From IMG/VR virus record IMGVR_UViG_3300047089_000152, positions 40,151-104,150 of that record: 64,000 nt of DNA. One strand, 5' to 3'. Both the position numbers and the translations under genes were made by a program. The notes under the pieces were generated by a model. It had not been told where the DNA came from and did not search any database. It saw only the letters and a program-made list of their open reading frames with translations. The stretch is from a virus. Positions 32,269 to 39,477 of the stretch are shown here, one piece after another (within the stretch, counting starts at the first letter, position 1; every line of letters begins with the position of its first letter).

Positions 32269-32869
32269 CCGGTACCAGACCCCAGGCCAGGCAGCCGATC
32301 ACGTCGGTGACCCCGAACTCATCCGCGACACCCGTGATCTCAAACCCCGGGTGTCCCGTGCTACCCGACCGGCCATAGTCGTGGAACGCTATCCACCCGC
32401 CCGGCTTCACCAGCATCAAAGCCAGCCCCAGATCGCGGGTCACGGACTCCGCGGAATGGTGACCGTCCAGGAAAGCACCGTCGACCCGGACGCCGTTAGC
32501 GGCCAGCTTCGGGACCTCTTCCTCGAACCGGCCCCGGATCGCGACAACCCTGTCGTCAACCTTGTAACCGATCAGGTTCGCGATGAAACCGTCCCACGTT
32601 TCGTACGGCCCGGCATGGTCATCGCCCATGTGCCAGTCGACGGAGTAGACCTTCTCAGCGACGCTGGCCATAACGATCGTGGAGTAGCCGTAAAACGAAC
32701 CCAGCTCCAGGACCGTGCACCCCGCGGCGAGGCGGGCCAGCTCCGCAGCCTCCGTGATAGTGACCGCGGACTGGAGGCCCCCGGCGGGGAAGATCGGGGT
32801 CCGGTCAGATTCCCCACGTGCTGCGGCCCGCCACCGTCCAGTACGAGATACCCGGTTCGGCGTGCTCAT
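32249..32869 (-). CDS. Class I SAM methyltransferase (Methyltransf_24 type)
   Basis: 206 residues. The first plausible start is the ATG at 32869, which overlaps the preceding glycosyltransferase by 65 bases; there is no nearer ATG, GTG or TTG in frame. Motif I 'TVLELGSFYGYSTIVMAS' at about 52-69, then 'VYSVDWHMGDD' and 'VDGAFLDGHHSAESVTRDL' match cephalosporin-hydroxylase/macrocin O-methyltransferase-like enzymes that methylate sugar hydroxyls. The same domain is fused to a glycosyltransferase at 34753. Confidence 0.8.
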   Translation of the reverse strand: MSTPNRVSRTGRWRAAARGESDRTPIFPAGGLQSAVTITEAAELARLAAGCTVLELGSFYGYSTIVMASVAEKVYSVDWHMGDDHAGPYETWDGFIANLIGYKVDDRVVAIRGRFEEEVPKLAANGVRVDGAFLDGHHSAESVTRDLGLALMLVKPGGWIAFHDYGRSGSTGHPGFEITGVADEFGVTDVIGCLAWGLVPDDDAGA

Positions 32870-33476
32870 GGTACCAGCGTAGCTCCTCATCCAAGTCGGA
32901 GTAATCCTCGTACCAGGCGACGTGATCCGCGACGTACGGGTGCCCCGTGCGGATCGCGGACAGCGTGATGTCGAATCCTTCTTGCAACGGCCGGTACATC
33001 GCCAGGGTCGTGTCGACCGGGGCCTTGTACACACCGTCATCCAGGGGGGTGTCCCAGAATTGCTGTTCCCACTTCAGCACGTGGTCCTTGCGCTGGTACG
33101 TATCAGGGATGCGGTCCAGTCGCAATCCCATCCCAGCTTTGCCGTACTCCGGGTAGGCGTCCAGCAGCCGGTACAGCCTGTCGGGCCAGTCCAGCGGGCA
33201 GTCATCAGACGGGATCACGTCACAGTCGGTGACCACGTACAGGTCGTCGCTGCACAACTGGCGGAACGGCTCCCAGCCCCACAGGCTCCTCGGGTGGCCG
33301 CCACCGTGGAGCAGTATCTCCACCCCCGCAGCGTTCATCGCTTTCAGCCAGTCCCCCGCGAGGGGCCAGCTGGATCCCATGTCGATGATGACAGGTTTCA
33401 GTCCGGCTTCGGTCATCGCGGTCAGGCACAGGTGGGCGTATGTCACACGGTCCCGGCAGATAATGAAGGCGCGCAT
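32805..33476 (-). CDS. GT-A glycosyltransferase
   Basis: 223 residues from the ATG at 33476 (MRAFIICRDR). The metal-binding DxD is D84-C-D86 in 'LYVVTDCDVIPSDDCP'. A conserved 'KAPVDTTLAMYRP' and 'AWYEDYSD' follow. It uses a nucleotide-sugar donor with a divalent metal. The upstream GT2 frame overlaps its first 257 bases in another frame. Confidence 0.82.
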   Translation of the reverse strand: MRAFIICRDRVTYAHLCLTAMTEAGLKPVIIDMGSSWPLAGDWLKAMNAAGVEILLHGGGHPRSLWGWEPFRQLCSDDLYVVTDCDVIPSDDCPLDWPDRLYRLLDAYPEYGKAGMGLRLDRIPDTYQRKDHVLKWEQQFWDTPLDDGVYKAPVDTTLAMYRPLQEGFDITLSAIRTGHPYVADHVAWYEDYSDLDEELRWYHEHAEPGISYWTVAGRSTWGI

Positions 33477-34101
33477 ACCGGCATTGTAAGCGGAACACGG
33501 ACGGATAGACATCGCTGGTTTCCGCGTCGACGTTCGCGTACTTCACTCCAGCGTCAAGCCACTTCTCCACCAGGTTCCAGTCTTCAATCCAGCTTGGCGG
33601 TCCCCACGTCCCGTATTCCAGCGTCGACCTGCGGTGCATGATCATCGGTGAACCAAGATTCCCGCAGGCCAGCGGGCCCCAGCCGAGCACGGTCTGATGG
33701 GCGTGGTGGGATACCATCCTGGATACCGCGAATCCCGCTTCCGGGTCCGCTTCCAACGCGGCGACCAGCAGCGAGCAGTGTTCCGGGCGCAAAGCGTCGT
33801 CATCGTCGCAGTAGGTGATGTACTCGCCTGCTGCGGCTTCGACCCCGTGGACCCGCGCCCAGTGGCCGTAGTTTTCTTGTTCGTTGGTGACGTGGTAGTC
33901 CATCTGGTAGTACGCAAGGTTCCGCCACCCGGCCAGCCACGGCTTGCGGAGCTGCCCGCCGAGTATCTCGTCGGGCCCGTCGGAGACCACGATGTGTTCC
34001 ACAGCCGGGTATGTCTGGGCTTGCACAGCGGGGACGCACCGGCCGAGGAGCAGTTCATGCCTGCGCCACGTCGGGGTGATCACTGAGACCAGAGGGATCA
34101 T
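33220..34101 (-). CDS. Family 2 glycosyltransferase with out-of-frame tail
   Basis: 293 residues as an open frame; ATG at 34101 overlaps the upstream stop (ATGA). GT2 hallmarks: 'LVSVITPTWRRHELL', 'HIVVSDGPD', and the acidic D99-D102 in 'YITYCDDDDALRP', then 'WIEDWNLVEKWL'. Family-like sequence ends near 'DAETSDVYPSVFR' (about 33,485); the remaining 85 residues overlap the next gene and have the arginine/proline look of a wrong frame. A missing stop or an indel near 33,480 is likely, or the gene tolerates a long overlap. Confidence 0.8.
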   Translation of the reverse strand: MIPLVSVITPTWRRHELLLGRCVPAVQAQTYPAVEHIVVSDGPDEILGGQLRKPWLAGWRNLAYYQMDYHVTNEQENYGHWARVHGVEAAAGEYITYCDDDDALRPEHCSLLVAALEADPEAGFAVSRMVSHHAHQTVLGWGPLACGNLGSPMIMHRRSTLEYGTWGPPSWIEDWNLVEKWLDAGVKYANVDAETSDVYPSVFRLQCRYARLHYLPGPCDIRPPVPDRDDRSRTETCHHRHGIQLAPRGGLAESDERCGGGDTAPRWRPPEEPVGLGAVPPVVQRRPVRGHRL

Positions 34102-34760
34102 GCCAGGGATGCTAGCAGCCGTGGCAGGTCTGCGGGCCACTGATTGTTCAGGAACTGGGAGTAGGCGATCTCATCCCGTGAGTACGCTTCGATGCAGTTG
34201 GCCTTCTCGTATCCCAGGTCCCATGCGCCTTTACCGGCGGAGGGGTGCATGTGTTCCATGATCACCCCGGGGCAGTATGCGAGGTGGGTTGCCTGCCCGA
34301 GGACCTTCCAGAAACAATCCTGGTACAGGTGCTCAACATTAGGCGGGACCATGTAACCCAGTCCGAGGATCAGGTTGGATGTCATGACGCACGCGGTCGG
34401 GACTTTCGCGGACTGGAACAGGTCATCCCCGTACGACACGCCCGGCCACCCGCCCAGCGCCGCGGTCAGGATCACATCCCACTTAGGTGTCCTGGGACGG
34501 TGGTCGTCGCCGAGGAAACCGATGAACTCGTACTTCGGGGCGTATTCCACGGCGAGCACGTTGATGATCCGGCCCAGGCCGCGGGGTTCGGAAAGAACCC
34601 GCACGTCACCTGCTTCAAGATAGCCGGGTAGTTCCGGGTCGTCGTCGTCGACAGCGACCAGCAGCTCAGCGTCGACGGTCACATCCCCCCACGTTTCGCG
34701 GAGCTGCTTGATGTTACCGGGCCGGCCCCGGGAAGGGCACAGCATCAAGGTGCTAGCCAC
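34098..34760 (-). CDS. GT-A glycosyltransferase
   Basis: 220 residues from the GTG at 34760 inside the end of the upstream gene. It has 'LMLCPSRGRPGNIKQL', 'LLVAVDDDDPELPGY' and 'FIGFLGDDHRPRTPKW' with the DD metal site at 85-86, then 'HLYQDCFWKVLG'. The 'SRGRP' opening is shared with the fusion protein next to it, so the two transferases are probably related by duplication. Confidence 0.82.
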   Translation of the reverse strand: MASTLMLCPSRGRPGNIKQLRETWGDVTVDAELLVAVDDDDPELPGYLEAGDVRVLSEPRGLGRIINVLAVEYAPKYEFIGFLGDDHRPRTPKWDVILTAALGGWPGVSYGDDLFQSAKVPTACVMTSNLILGLGYMVPPNVEHLYQDCFWKVLGQATHLAYCPGVIMEHMHPSAGKGAWDLGYEKANCIEAYSRDEIAYSQFLNNQWPADLPRLLASLA

Positions 34761-36096
34761 GGATACCCTCGGGGACGCGGATTGTACCCAGCCCGTAGAA
34801 CGGCCGTCCTTCAGCGGGTGCGGGGCGTTCCGTCTGCCGTTCCCACGCAAGTCCCGTCTCGGCGCAGTAGTCGTCCAGCGCCGCGGCTACAGGGAAGTCG
34901 GGGCCGCCCGCTACCTGCGCGACCCACGGGGCACCCATCACGTAGTCGCCCTTGGACAGCTCCGGGTCGTGACACAGGATCGTGCCGCCCGGTTTGACGC
35001 GGGGCGCGTACCGTCGCAGCTCAGCCATCGTATGGTCGTAGGTGTGGGACGTGTCGATGAAAAGCACGTCCAGCACGCCGGGGATGAAATCGGCTGCTTC
35101 TTCGCTCATGTCGTCGCCCGGCAAGAACGACCATAGCTCAGTGTCAGCCCACCAGGGCGGCACCATCACCGGGCCGATGTCCATGCTGTACACGTGCCCG
35201 CCGGTGGCGCTAGCACCGGCTAGGAGAGCGGAGGTTGACTGTCCCGTCCGGGTTCCCAGCTCCGCTACGACCGGCTTGTCATACTGGCGGACCGCTTCGC
35301 GGATCAGGGGCATCTGCTCTACGATGTCGGACCATTCGACCATACGAGCCTGGTATTCCGCTTCGAGTTCTTTATGCCACTTCAGGGCCATGGTGTCCTC
35401 TCGACGCCACCCGGTGTACGGCTCCCGGTGAAAAGCCTGGTCGTTCAGGTTCATGCTGGCGCGCCACCCGCCGCCACCTTCAACGTAAGTCTGGTCGGGC
35501 GGGAACCCGTTGATGTCCGGGCGGTCCTGGTGCACGTAAATACCGGGGTAGACCAGGACTCGCGCTTCCCGCCCCGCATACTCGAACCAGGTATCCAACG
35601 CTGGCAGCGGTGTCAGCCTCCCGACCGCACCCAGCGCGTCGGCGTGGACGGCAGGGAAACACGTCAGCCCCGGGTAGTTCCCGTCCAGGTAGGCGATGCT
35701 CCCCGGGGGCTGGGCGCGGAGCAGGTCATCCCACCCTTGCGTCTGCATGGTCGCGTCGTCGGACCACGTCGGGAGAAACCATTCCCCGGTCGCGCGTTCA
35801 CACAGAGCCGCCCAGTAATGCGCCGACCTCGCATACCCGTACCGTTCGGGCGACTCCCAGACAAGGTCGGCTTTCAGCTGGAACGCAGCCGCCGCGGTCG
35901 GGAGGTCGTCGGGGTCGCGGGCAACCAGGATTTCCAGCAGGTCCGGTCGTTTCGCTGCTTCCCGCAGCGACAGTATCGAAGCGGTCAGCCTGTCCGGGCG
36001 GCCCCGGGACGGTACCGTCACCGAGATCACCCCCGGCCGCCGCCGCGCCGGGGGGCACAGCCGCAGCGGGATCATCGGCTCGTCAGTCACGGACAA
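34753..36096 (-). CDS. Fused glycosyltransferase-methyltransferase
   Basis: 447 residues. Residues 20-250: GT-A domain with 'VISVTVPSRGRPDRLTASI' and 'FLPTWSDDATMQ' (SDD 112-114) and a substrate region 'YVHQDRPDINGFPPDQTY'. Residues 255-440: SAM methyltransferase with 'VVAELGTRTGQSTSALLA' (277-294), 'VLDVLFIDTSHTYDHTM' and 'VKPGGTILCHDPELSKG', Methyltransf_24 type. One chain could add a sugar and methylate it. Neither domain seems truncated. Overlaps the C-methyltransferase gene upstream by 14 bases. Confidence 0.85.
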   Translation of the reverse strand: MSVTDEPMIPLRLCPPARRRPGVISVTVPSRGRPDRLTASILSLREAAKRPDLLEILVARDPDDLPTAAAAFQLKADLVWESPERYGYARSAHYWAALCERATGEWFLPTWSDDATMQTQGWDDLLRAQPPGSIAYLDGNYPGLTCFPAVHADALGAVGRLTPLPALDTWFEYAGREARVLVYPGIYVHQDRPDINGFPPDQTYVEGGGGWRASMNLNDQAFHREPYTGWRREDTMALKWHKELEAEYQARMVEWSDIVEQMPLIREAVRQYDKPVVAELGTRTGQSTSALLAGASATGGHVYSMDIGPVMVPPWWADTELWSFLPGDDMSEEAADFIPGVLDVLFIDTSHTYDHTMAELRRYAPRVKPGGTILCHDPELSKGDYVMGAPWVAQVAGGPDFPVAAALDDYCAETGLAWERQTERPAPAEGRPFYGLGTIRVPEGIRG

Positions 36097-37237
36097 TCCT
36101 CGGTTCGGGTAGCGGCACGATGAACGTGCCCGTGTACCCGCGTTTACGCAGCACCGGTATCAGGCCGCCCGCGATGTCCCACGCCAGGATCAGCGCGTGG
36201 GGTGGCTGATCGGTGAACAGCCGTTCCTCATCCACGATCGGCACGTCCGTGCCGGGGATGACAGCCCCGATCTTCTCACTACCGGCAATCTCACACGCGC
36301 ACGTCAGGTACCTGGCTATGTTCGCGTAGTTGATTAGCGGGGTGGCGCGGGTCGGGGCGGTGACGGCGTAGACCGGGCCGTCTTCCGCGGCCCGCTCCAG
36401 TATTTTGTTCAACGCCAAAGCCAAATAGCCTGCGCGTTCTTCAAGGTCTGCTTTTTCCCACCGGGCAACCACGCGGAACGAACCACCGTGCATCCCGATC
36501 CGGTTCCAGGACACCACCAGCAGCCCATGCTGTGCCAGCAGCCACGACAGGGAAGCCGGCGAGAAATACCGCAGGTGCTCATGGTAGATCGTGTCGATCT
36601 GAAGGTCCTGGACGACGTTGTGCCAGTCCTGGTTGTCGATGATCAGCGTCCCGTCAGGGGCGAGTAGTTCTTCCACCCCGTCCAGGAAATCGTGCGGGTC
36701 ACCGACGTGCCCGAACACGTTCGACGCGGTGATCACCTTCGCGACCCCGTGCTCCTCGGCTATCTCCGCGGCCAGCCTGTCAGTGAAATATGCCTGGACC
36801 ACTTTGATTGACGTGTCGTCGCACCGTTTCGCCTGGTCCGTCGGTTCGATTAGCATCAGCCGCGGTTCGGGGTCGATCTTACGCAACGCCCGTAGCATCG
36901 TCCCGTCGTTACCGCCGATGTCGATGACAAGATCACCCGGCATCACCAGATCCGAAACCGCGCGGGCCTGTTCAGCGAAATGGTCCCGCAGCGCCCCCGT
37001 GTTCCCCGTGATGTACGGGTAGTCGGCGGGGAAACGTTCTTTCTCCAGCACGATGTAGTCCAGCTGGACCAGGGTGCACCGCCCGCAGCGGACCAGCCGC
37101 AGCGGGTACCGGCGGGACGTGTCCTTGCCGGGCATCGCCTGTGGTAGCGGCTGCTCCCCCATGTCCAGGACCGGGCCCAGGTAAGGGCTGCCACACGACC
37201 CGCACTCGGTGACCGGTCCCTCATGCACGGTCCGCAC
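36083..37237 (-). CDS. NDP-sugar C-methyltransferase, zinc-binding
   Basis: 384 residues (a GTG at 37228 is an equally good start). Order of domains is diagnostic: zinc site C12-C15...C51-C54 (CGSC, CGRC), SAM site 'DLVIDIGGNDGTMLRAL' (103-119), catalytic-region 'YHEHLRYFSPASLSWLLAQ' (218-236), and the C-terminal Rossmann-like domain ending 'FIVPLPEPRIV'. This matches TylC3/NovU-type enzymes that place a methyl branch on a keto-deoxysugar. It implies a branched sugar, yet no dehydratase gene is visible, so the phage may rely on a host sugar intermediate. Confidence 0.88.
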   Translation of the reverse strand: MRTVHEGPVTECGSCGSPYLGPVLDMGEQPLPQAMPGKDTSRRYPLRLVRCGRCTLVQLDYIVLEKERFPADYPYITGNTGALRDHFAEQARAVSDLVMPGDLVIDIGGNDGTMLRALRKIDPEPRLMLIEPTDQAKRCDDTSIKVVQAYFTDRLAAEIAEEHGVAKVITASNVFGHVGDPHDFLDGVEELLAPDGTLIIDNQDWHNVVQDLQIDTIYHEHLRYFSPASLSWLLAQHGLLVVSWNRIGMHGGSFRVVARWEKADLEERAGYLALALNKILERAAEDGPVYAVTAPTRATPLINYANIARYLTCACEIAGSEKIGAVIPGTDVPIVDEERLFTDQPPHALILAWDIAGGLIPVLRKRGYTGTFIVPLPEPRIVRD

Positions 37238-37364
37238 CCCGCAAATCTGCCAGCATCTCCGCGATCTCGCGCCGCTCCACGCCGGTATCTGTTGCGTAAC
37301 TCAGCTGCGACAGAGCCAGCCTGGCTATCGTAACCTGTCGACAATCCCAGATCAGGTTAACCAT
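37221..37364 (-). CDS. Small helical protein between epimerase and C-methyltransferase
   Basis: 47 residues; its ATG lies inside the epimerase stop region and its stop overlaps the next start. Sequence 'VTIARLALSQLSYATDTGVE' then 'EIAEMLADLRGADRA' is amphipathic helix. Both overlaps argue that it is translated. No known function. Confidence 0.6.
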   Translation of the reverse strand: MVNLIWDCRQVTIARLALSQLSYATDTGVERREIAEMLADLRGADRA

Positions 37365-38319
37365 CGGGGTGCTCCCGGTACCAGTCAGACGTCAATGCCA
37401 GCCCAGCTTCAAAGCTGACCTGGGGTCCGTCGTAGCCCAGTGCCATGATCTTCCCGATGTCCGGTAGCCGCCGCGAAGGACTGCCCTGCGGGAGGATACC
37501 AGTCTCGATTTTGATCCGCCGGAAATACCGTTGCGCCACGGCGTAGGCCACATCCGCGACAGTCCGCTCATCCATCGTGCCCAGGTGGTAGATCTCCGCG
37601 CCACGCGGCGACTTGTCCAGCAGCGTCACGAACTGTTCCACGCAGTCACTGATGTAGCAGAACGACCGGGTTTCCTCACCGCTACCCTGGATCAGGAACG
37701 GGACCGGGTCCAGGGTGGAATTCGCCAGGCCGTTCATGCGCTGGCAGAACTCCGGTATCACATGCCGGGTGCCCATGTCCGGCCCGTAAATGTTGTGGGG
37801 CCGGACGATGATCAGCCGGTCCAGGATCCCGGTCCGCTGCCACGCCAGCGCGGCCAGCTCGGAAGCGATCTTCCCGCCCCCGTAGGAGTAGCGGGGGTTC
37901 AGCGGGTCAGGGACTACCAGCGGCACGGTCTCCGGGGTCGGCCACACCGGGGGTGTCTCGTACGCCTCGGAAGAGGAGACCAGCAGAAGTTCCCGGCAGC
38001 CCGTCACCCGGCACGCTTCCAGGACGTTCACGATGCCGCGCAACGCCACGTCCAGAACCTGCCGGGGTTCAGAATAGAAAGTCTGGGTGCCTTGCAGATA
38101 CGCCAGGTGCAGGACCCGTTCACAGCCGTGCATCGCCCGGGTCACCACGTCAGGGTCGCGGACATCACCGTTGACGATCTCGCAGGCTACCCCCGCCAGG
38201 CGGTCCGGCCGGCCGCGGCTCATGTCATCCAGCACCACAACGTCGTGGCCGTCACCGGCAAGCCGCCGGGTCAAAGCCGAGCCGATGAAACCGGCACCGC
38301 CGGTAATCAGGTATCTCAT
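37357..38319 (-). CDS. NAD-dependent NDP-sugar epimerase/dehydratase
   Basis: 320 residues, extended short-chain dehydrogenase fold. Nucleotide site G7-G8-A-G10-F-I-G13, 'NGDVRDPD', 'LLLVSSSEAY' and the catalytic Y146-x3-K150 in 'YSYGGGK', then 'RPHNIYGPDMGTRHVIPEF' for the sugar nucleotide. Closest in style to UDP-glucose 4-epimerase and related enzymes. It would supply the modified NDP-sugar to the cluster's glycosyltransferases. Confidence 0.88.
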   Translation of the reverse strand: MRYLITGGAGFIGSALTRRLAGDGHDVVVLDDMSRGRPDRLAGVACEIVNGDVRDPDVVTRAMHGCERVLHLAYLQGTQTFYSEPRQVLDVALRGIVNVLEACRVTGCRELLLVSSSEAYETPPVWPTPETVPLVVPDPLNPRYSYGGGKIASELAALAWQRTGILDRLIIVRPHNIYGPDMGTRHVIPEFCQRMNGLANSTLDPVPFLIQGSGEETRSFCYISDCVEQFVTLLDKSPRGAEIYHLGTMDERTVADVAYAVAQRYFRRIKIETGILPQGSPSRRLPDIGKIMALGYDGPQVSFEAGLALTSDWYREHPDG

Positions 38320-39239
38320 CCGGTCATGCTATCCGCACGGGGACGGAACCAGCCAGCCGGGCAACGTCTTTCATGGACCCACCGGGGCCACGTATCGTCC
38401 ACGTCCACCGGGATCATGCCGCCCTGATACCCGAACCGGCCGAACGGGTTCGCACCGTCATGGTAGAACCGGTCATCTTCGTACCCAGCCGCCAAGTCGG
38501 GGTTGCATTCGACATGACAGTGCGCGTCCATCTTCGCGGCGATACTATCCCGGCCGCCCAGCCACGTCAGGTGGTGACCAGCATCGGGGATCACCGGGCC
38601 GCGGCTCCACGTGTCCCGACGCACCGACGACAAAGGCCCCGTAATACCGGCAGGGCACAGCGTGGACGTGCGCAGCGGCGCACCCCACAGCCAGTCGACC
38701 GCGAACATGCAGCAAGCCATTTCCAGGACACCCGTCCTGTGTTCTCCCACCGCGCGCATCGCCGCGTAGTTCGGTATCTCATCGACGTCAGCCAGGATCA
38801 GCCAGTCATCAGCAGACGCCCCGTCCAGCCCAGCCCGGATAGCGTCACGCTGCGCAGCCTCACGGTCCATCGGGGCGGCCCCTGCCATCCCCGGGAGGCT
38901 GTCAGCGACCACGTGGACGATGCGGTCTTTCCACGGCGCGAACCGCTCCTTATTCGCCGCGTAAACGAGAGGTTTCGGGTGTCCCTGATGGTCGACCCTG
39001 GCCTCAACCAGGACGTGCCGGTAGATAGGCCAGTCTTCCATCTGCACCAGCCGGCATTCCAGCACGTCCAGCTCGTCGCGGAACAGGAACGTGTCCCAGA
39101 TTTTCACGCCGCCCATGACCTCCGGTCGTGCCGGGCTACAGCGGGACCGCGCCCACCGGGACACGCACCGCGTGCACATGACGGTCGGGTCGTACGGGTC
39201 CAGTCGCGTCCATGCGCCACACCAGAAACAGTACCCCAC
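38316..39239 (-). CDS. GT17-like glycosyltransferase with N-terminal zinc ribbon
   Basis: 307 residues. Residues 1-40 hold CFWC and CTRC knuckles; family sequence starts at 'VKIWDTFLFRDELDVLECRL', typical of GT17 (beta-1,4-N-acetylglucosaminyltransferase-like), with 'HVLVEARVDHQGHPKPL', 'ILADVDEIPN' (metal-binding DVDE) and 'HCHVECNPDLAAGYEDDRFYH'. The ATG at 39116 (MGGVKIW) is an alternative start that would leave the zinc ribbon as a separate small protein. Confidence 0.82.
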   Translation of the reverse strand: MGYCFWCGAWTRLDPYDPTVMCTRCVSRWARSRCSPARPEVMGGVKIWDTFLFRDELDVLECRLVQMEDWPIYRHVLVEARVDHQGHPKPLVYAANKERFAPWKDRIVHVVADSLPGMAGAAPMDREAAQRDAIRAGLDGASADDWLILADVDEIPNYAAMRAVGEHRTGVLEMACCMFAVDWLWGAPLRTSTLCPAGITGPLSSVRRDTWSRGPVIPDAGHHLTWLGGRDSIAAKMDAHCHVECNPDLAAGYEDDRFYHDGANPFGRFGYQGGMIPVDVDDTWPRWVHERRCPAGWFRPRADSMTG

Positions 39240-39327
39240 GGCATAAGCCCTCCACGGACAGGCTGCCGGGGTCTAGGACAGCGGTTATGTATAACCCTGA
39301 CCGTCGTTAGCATCATAGCGTCCCATG

Positions 39328-39343
39328 TGGTACGCTTAGAGTC
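39328..39343 (+). promoter_or_regulatory. Extended -10 promoter of GG element E5
   Basis: TGG TACGCT TAGAGTC, antisense to all adjacent genes; followed by GG repeat and hairpin as at 22583. Confidence 0.55.
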
Positions 39344-39470
39344 CGAGCCGAGGCAGGATGGGATTGGCATGGCGCGGCAAGGTAGGGCTCGGATCGGCAA
39401 GGAATGGATAGGAACGGCAGGAGTGGCAGGGTGCGGTCCTCTCGTATCGGGAGGACCGCATCTCCATTTT
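39343..39470 (+). ncRNA. Candidate short RNA: GG-repeat element E5
   Basis: The gap between the radical SAM gene and the GT17 gene (39240-39477) has no minus-strand frame. On the plus strand it carries the promoter at 39328, about 85 bases of (NNN)GG repeat from 39345, and the hairpin at 39432 followed by CATTTT. Predicted RNA length is about 120 bases. Confidence 0.45.
39432..39460. terminator. Hairpin between radical SAM gene and GG element E5
   Basis: TGCGGTCCTC pairs perfectly with GAGGACCGCA around a 9-base loop. It lies 18 bases past the stop of the minus-strand radical SAM gene and at the end of the plus-strand GG element, so it can end both. Confidence 0.75.
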
Positions 39471-39477
39471 CCAACCG

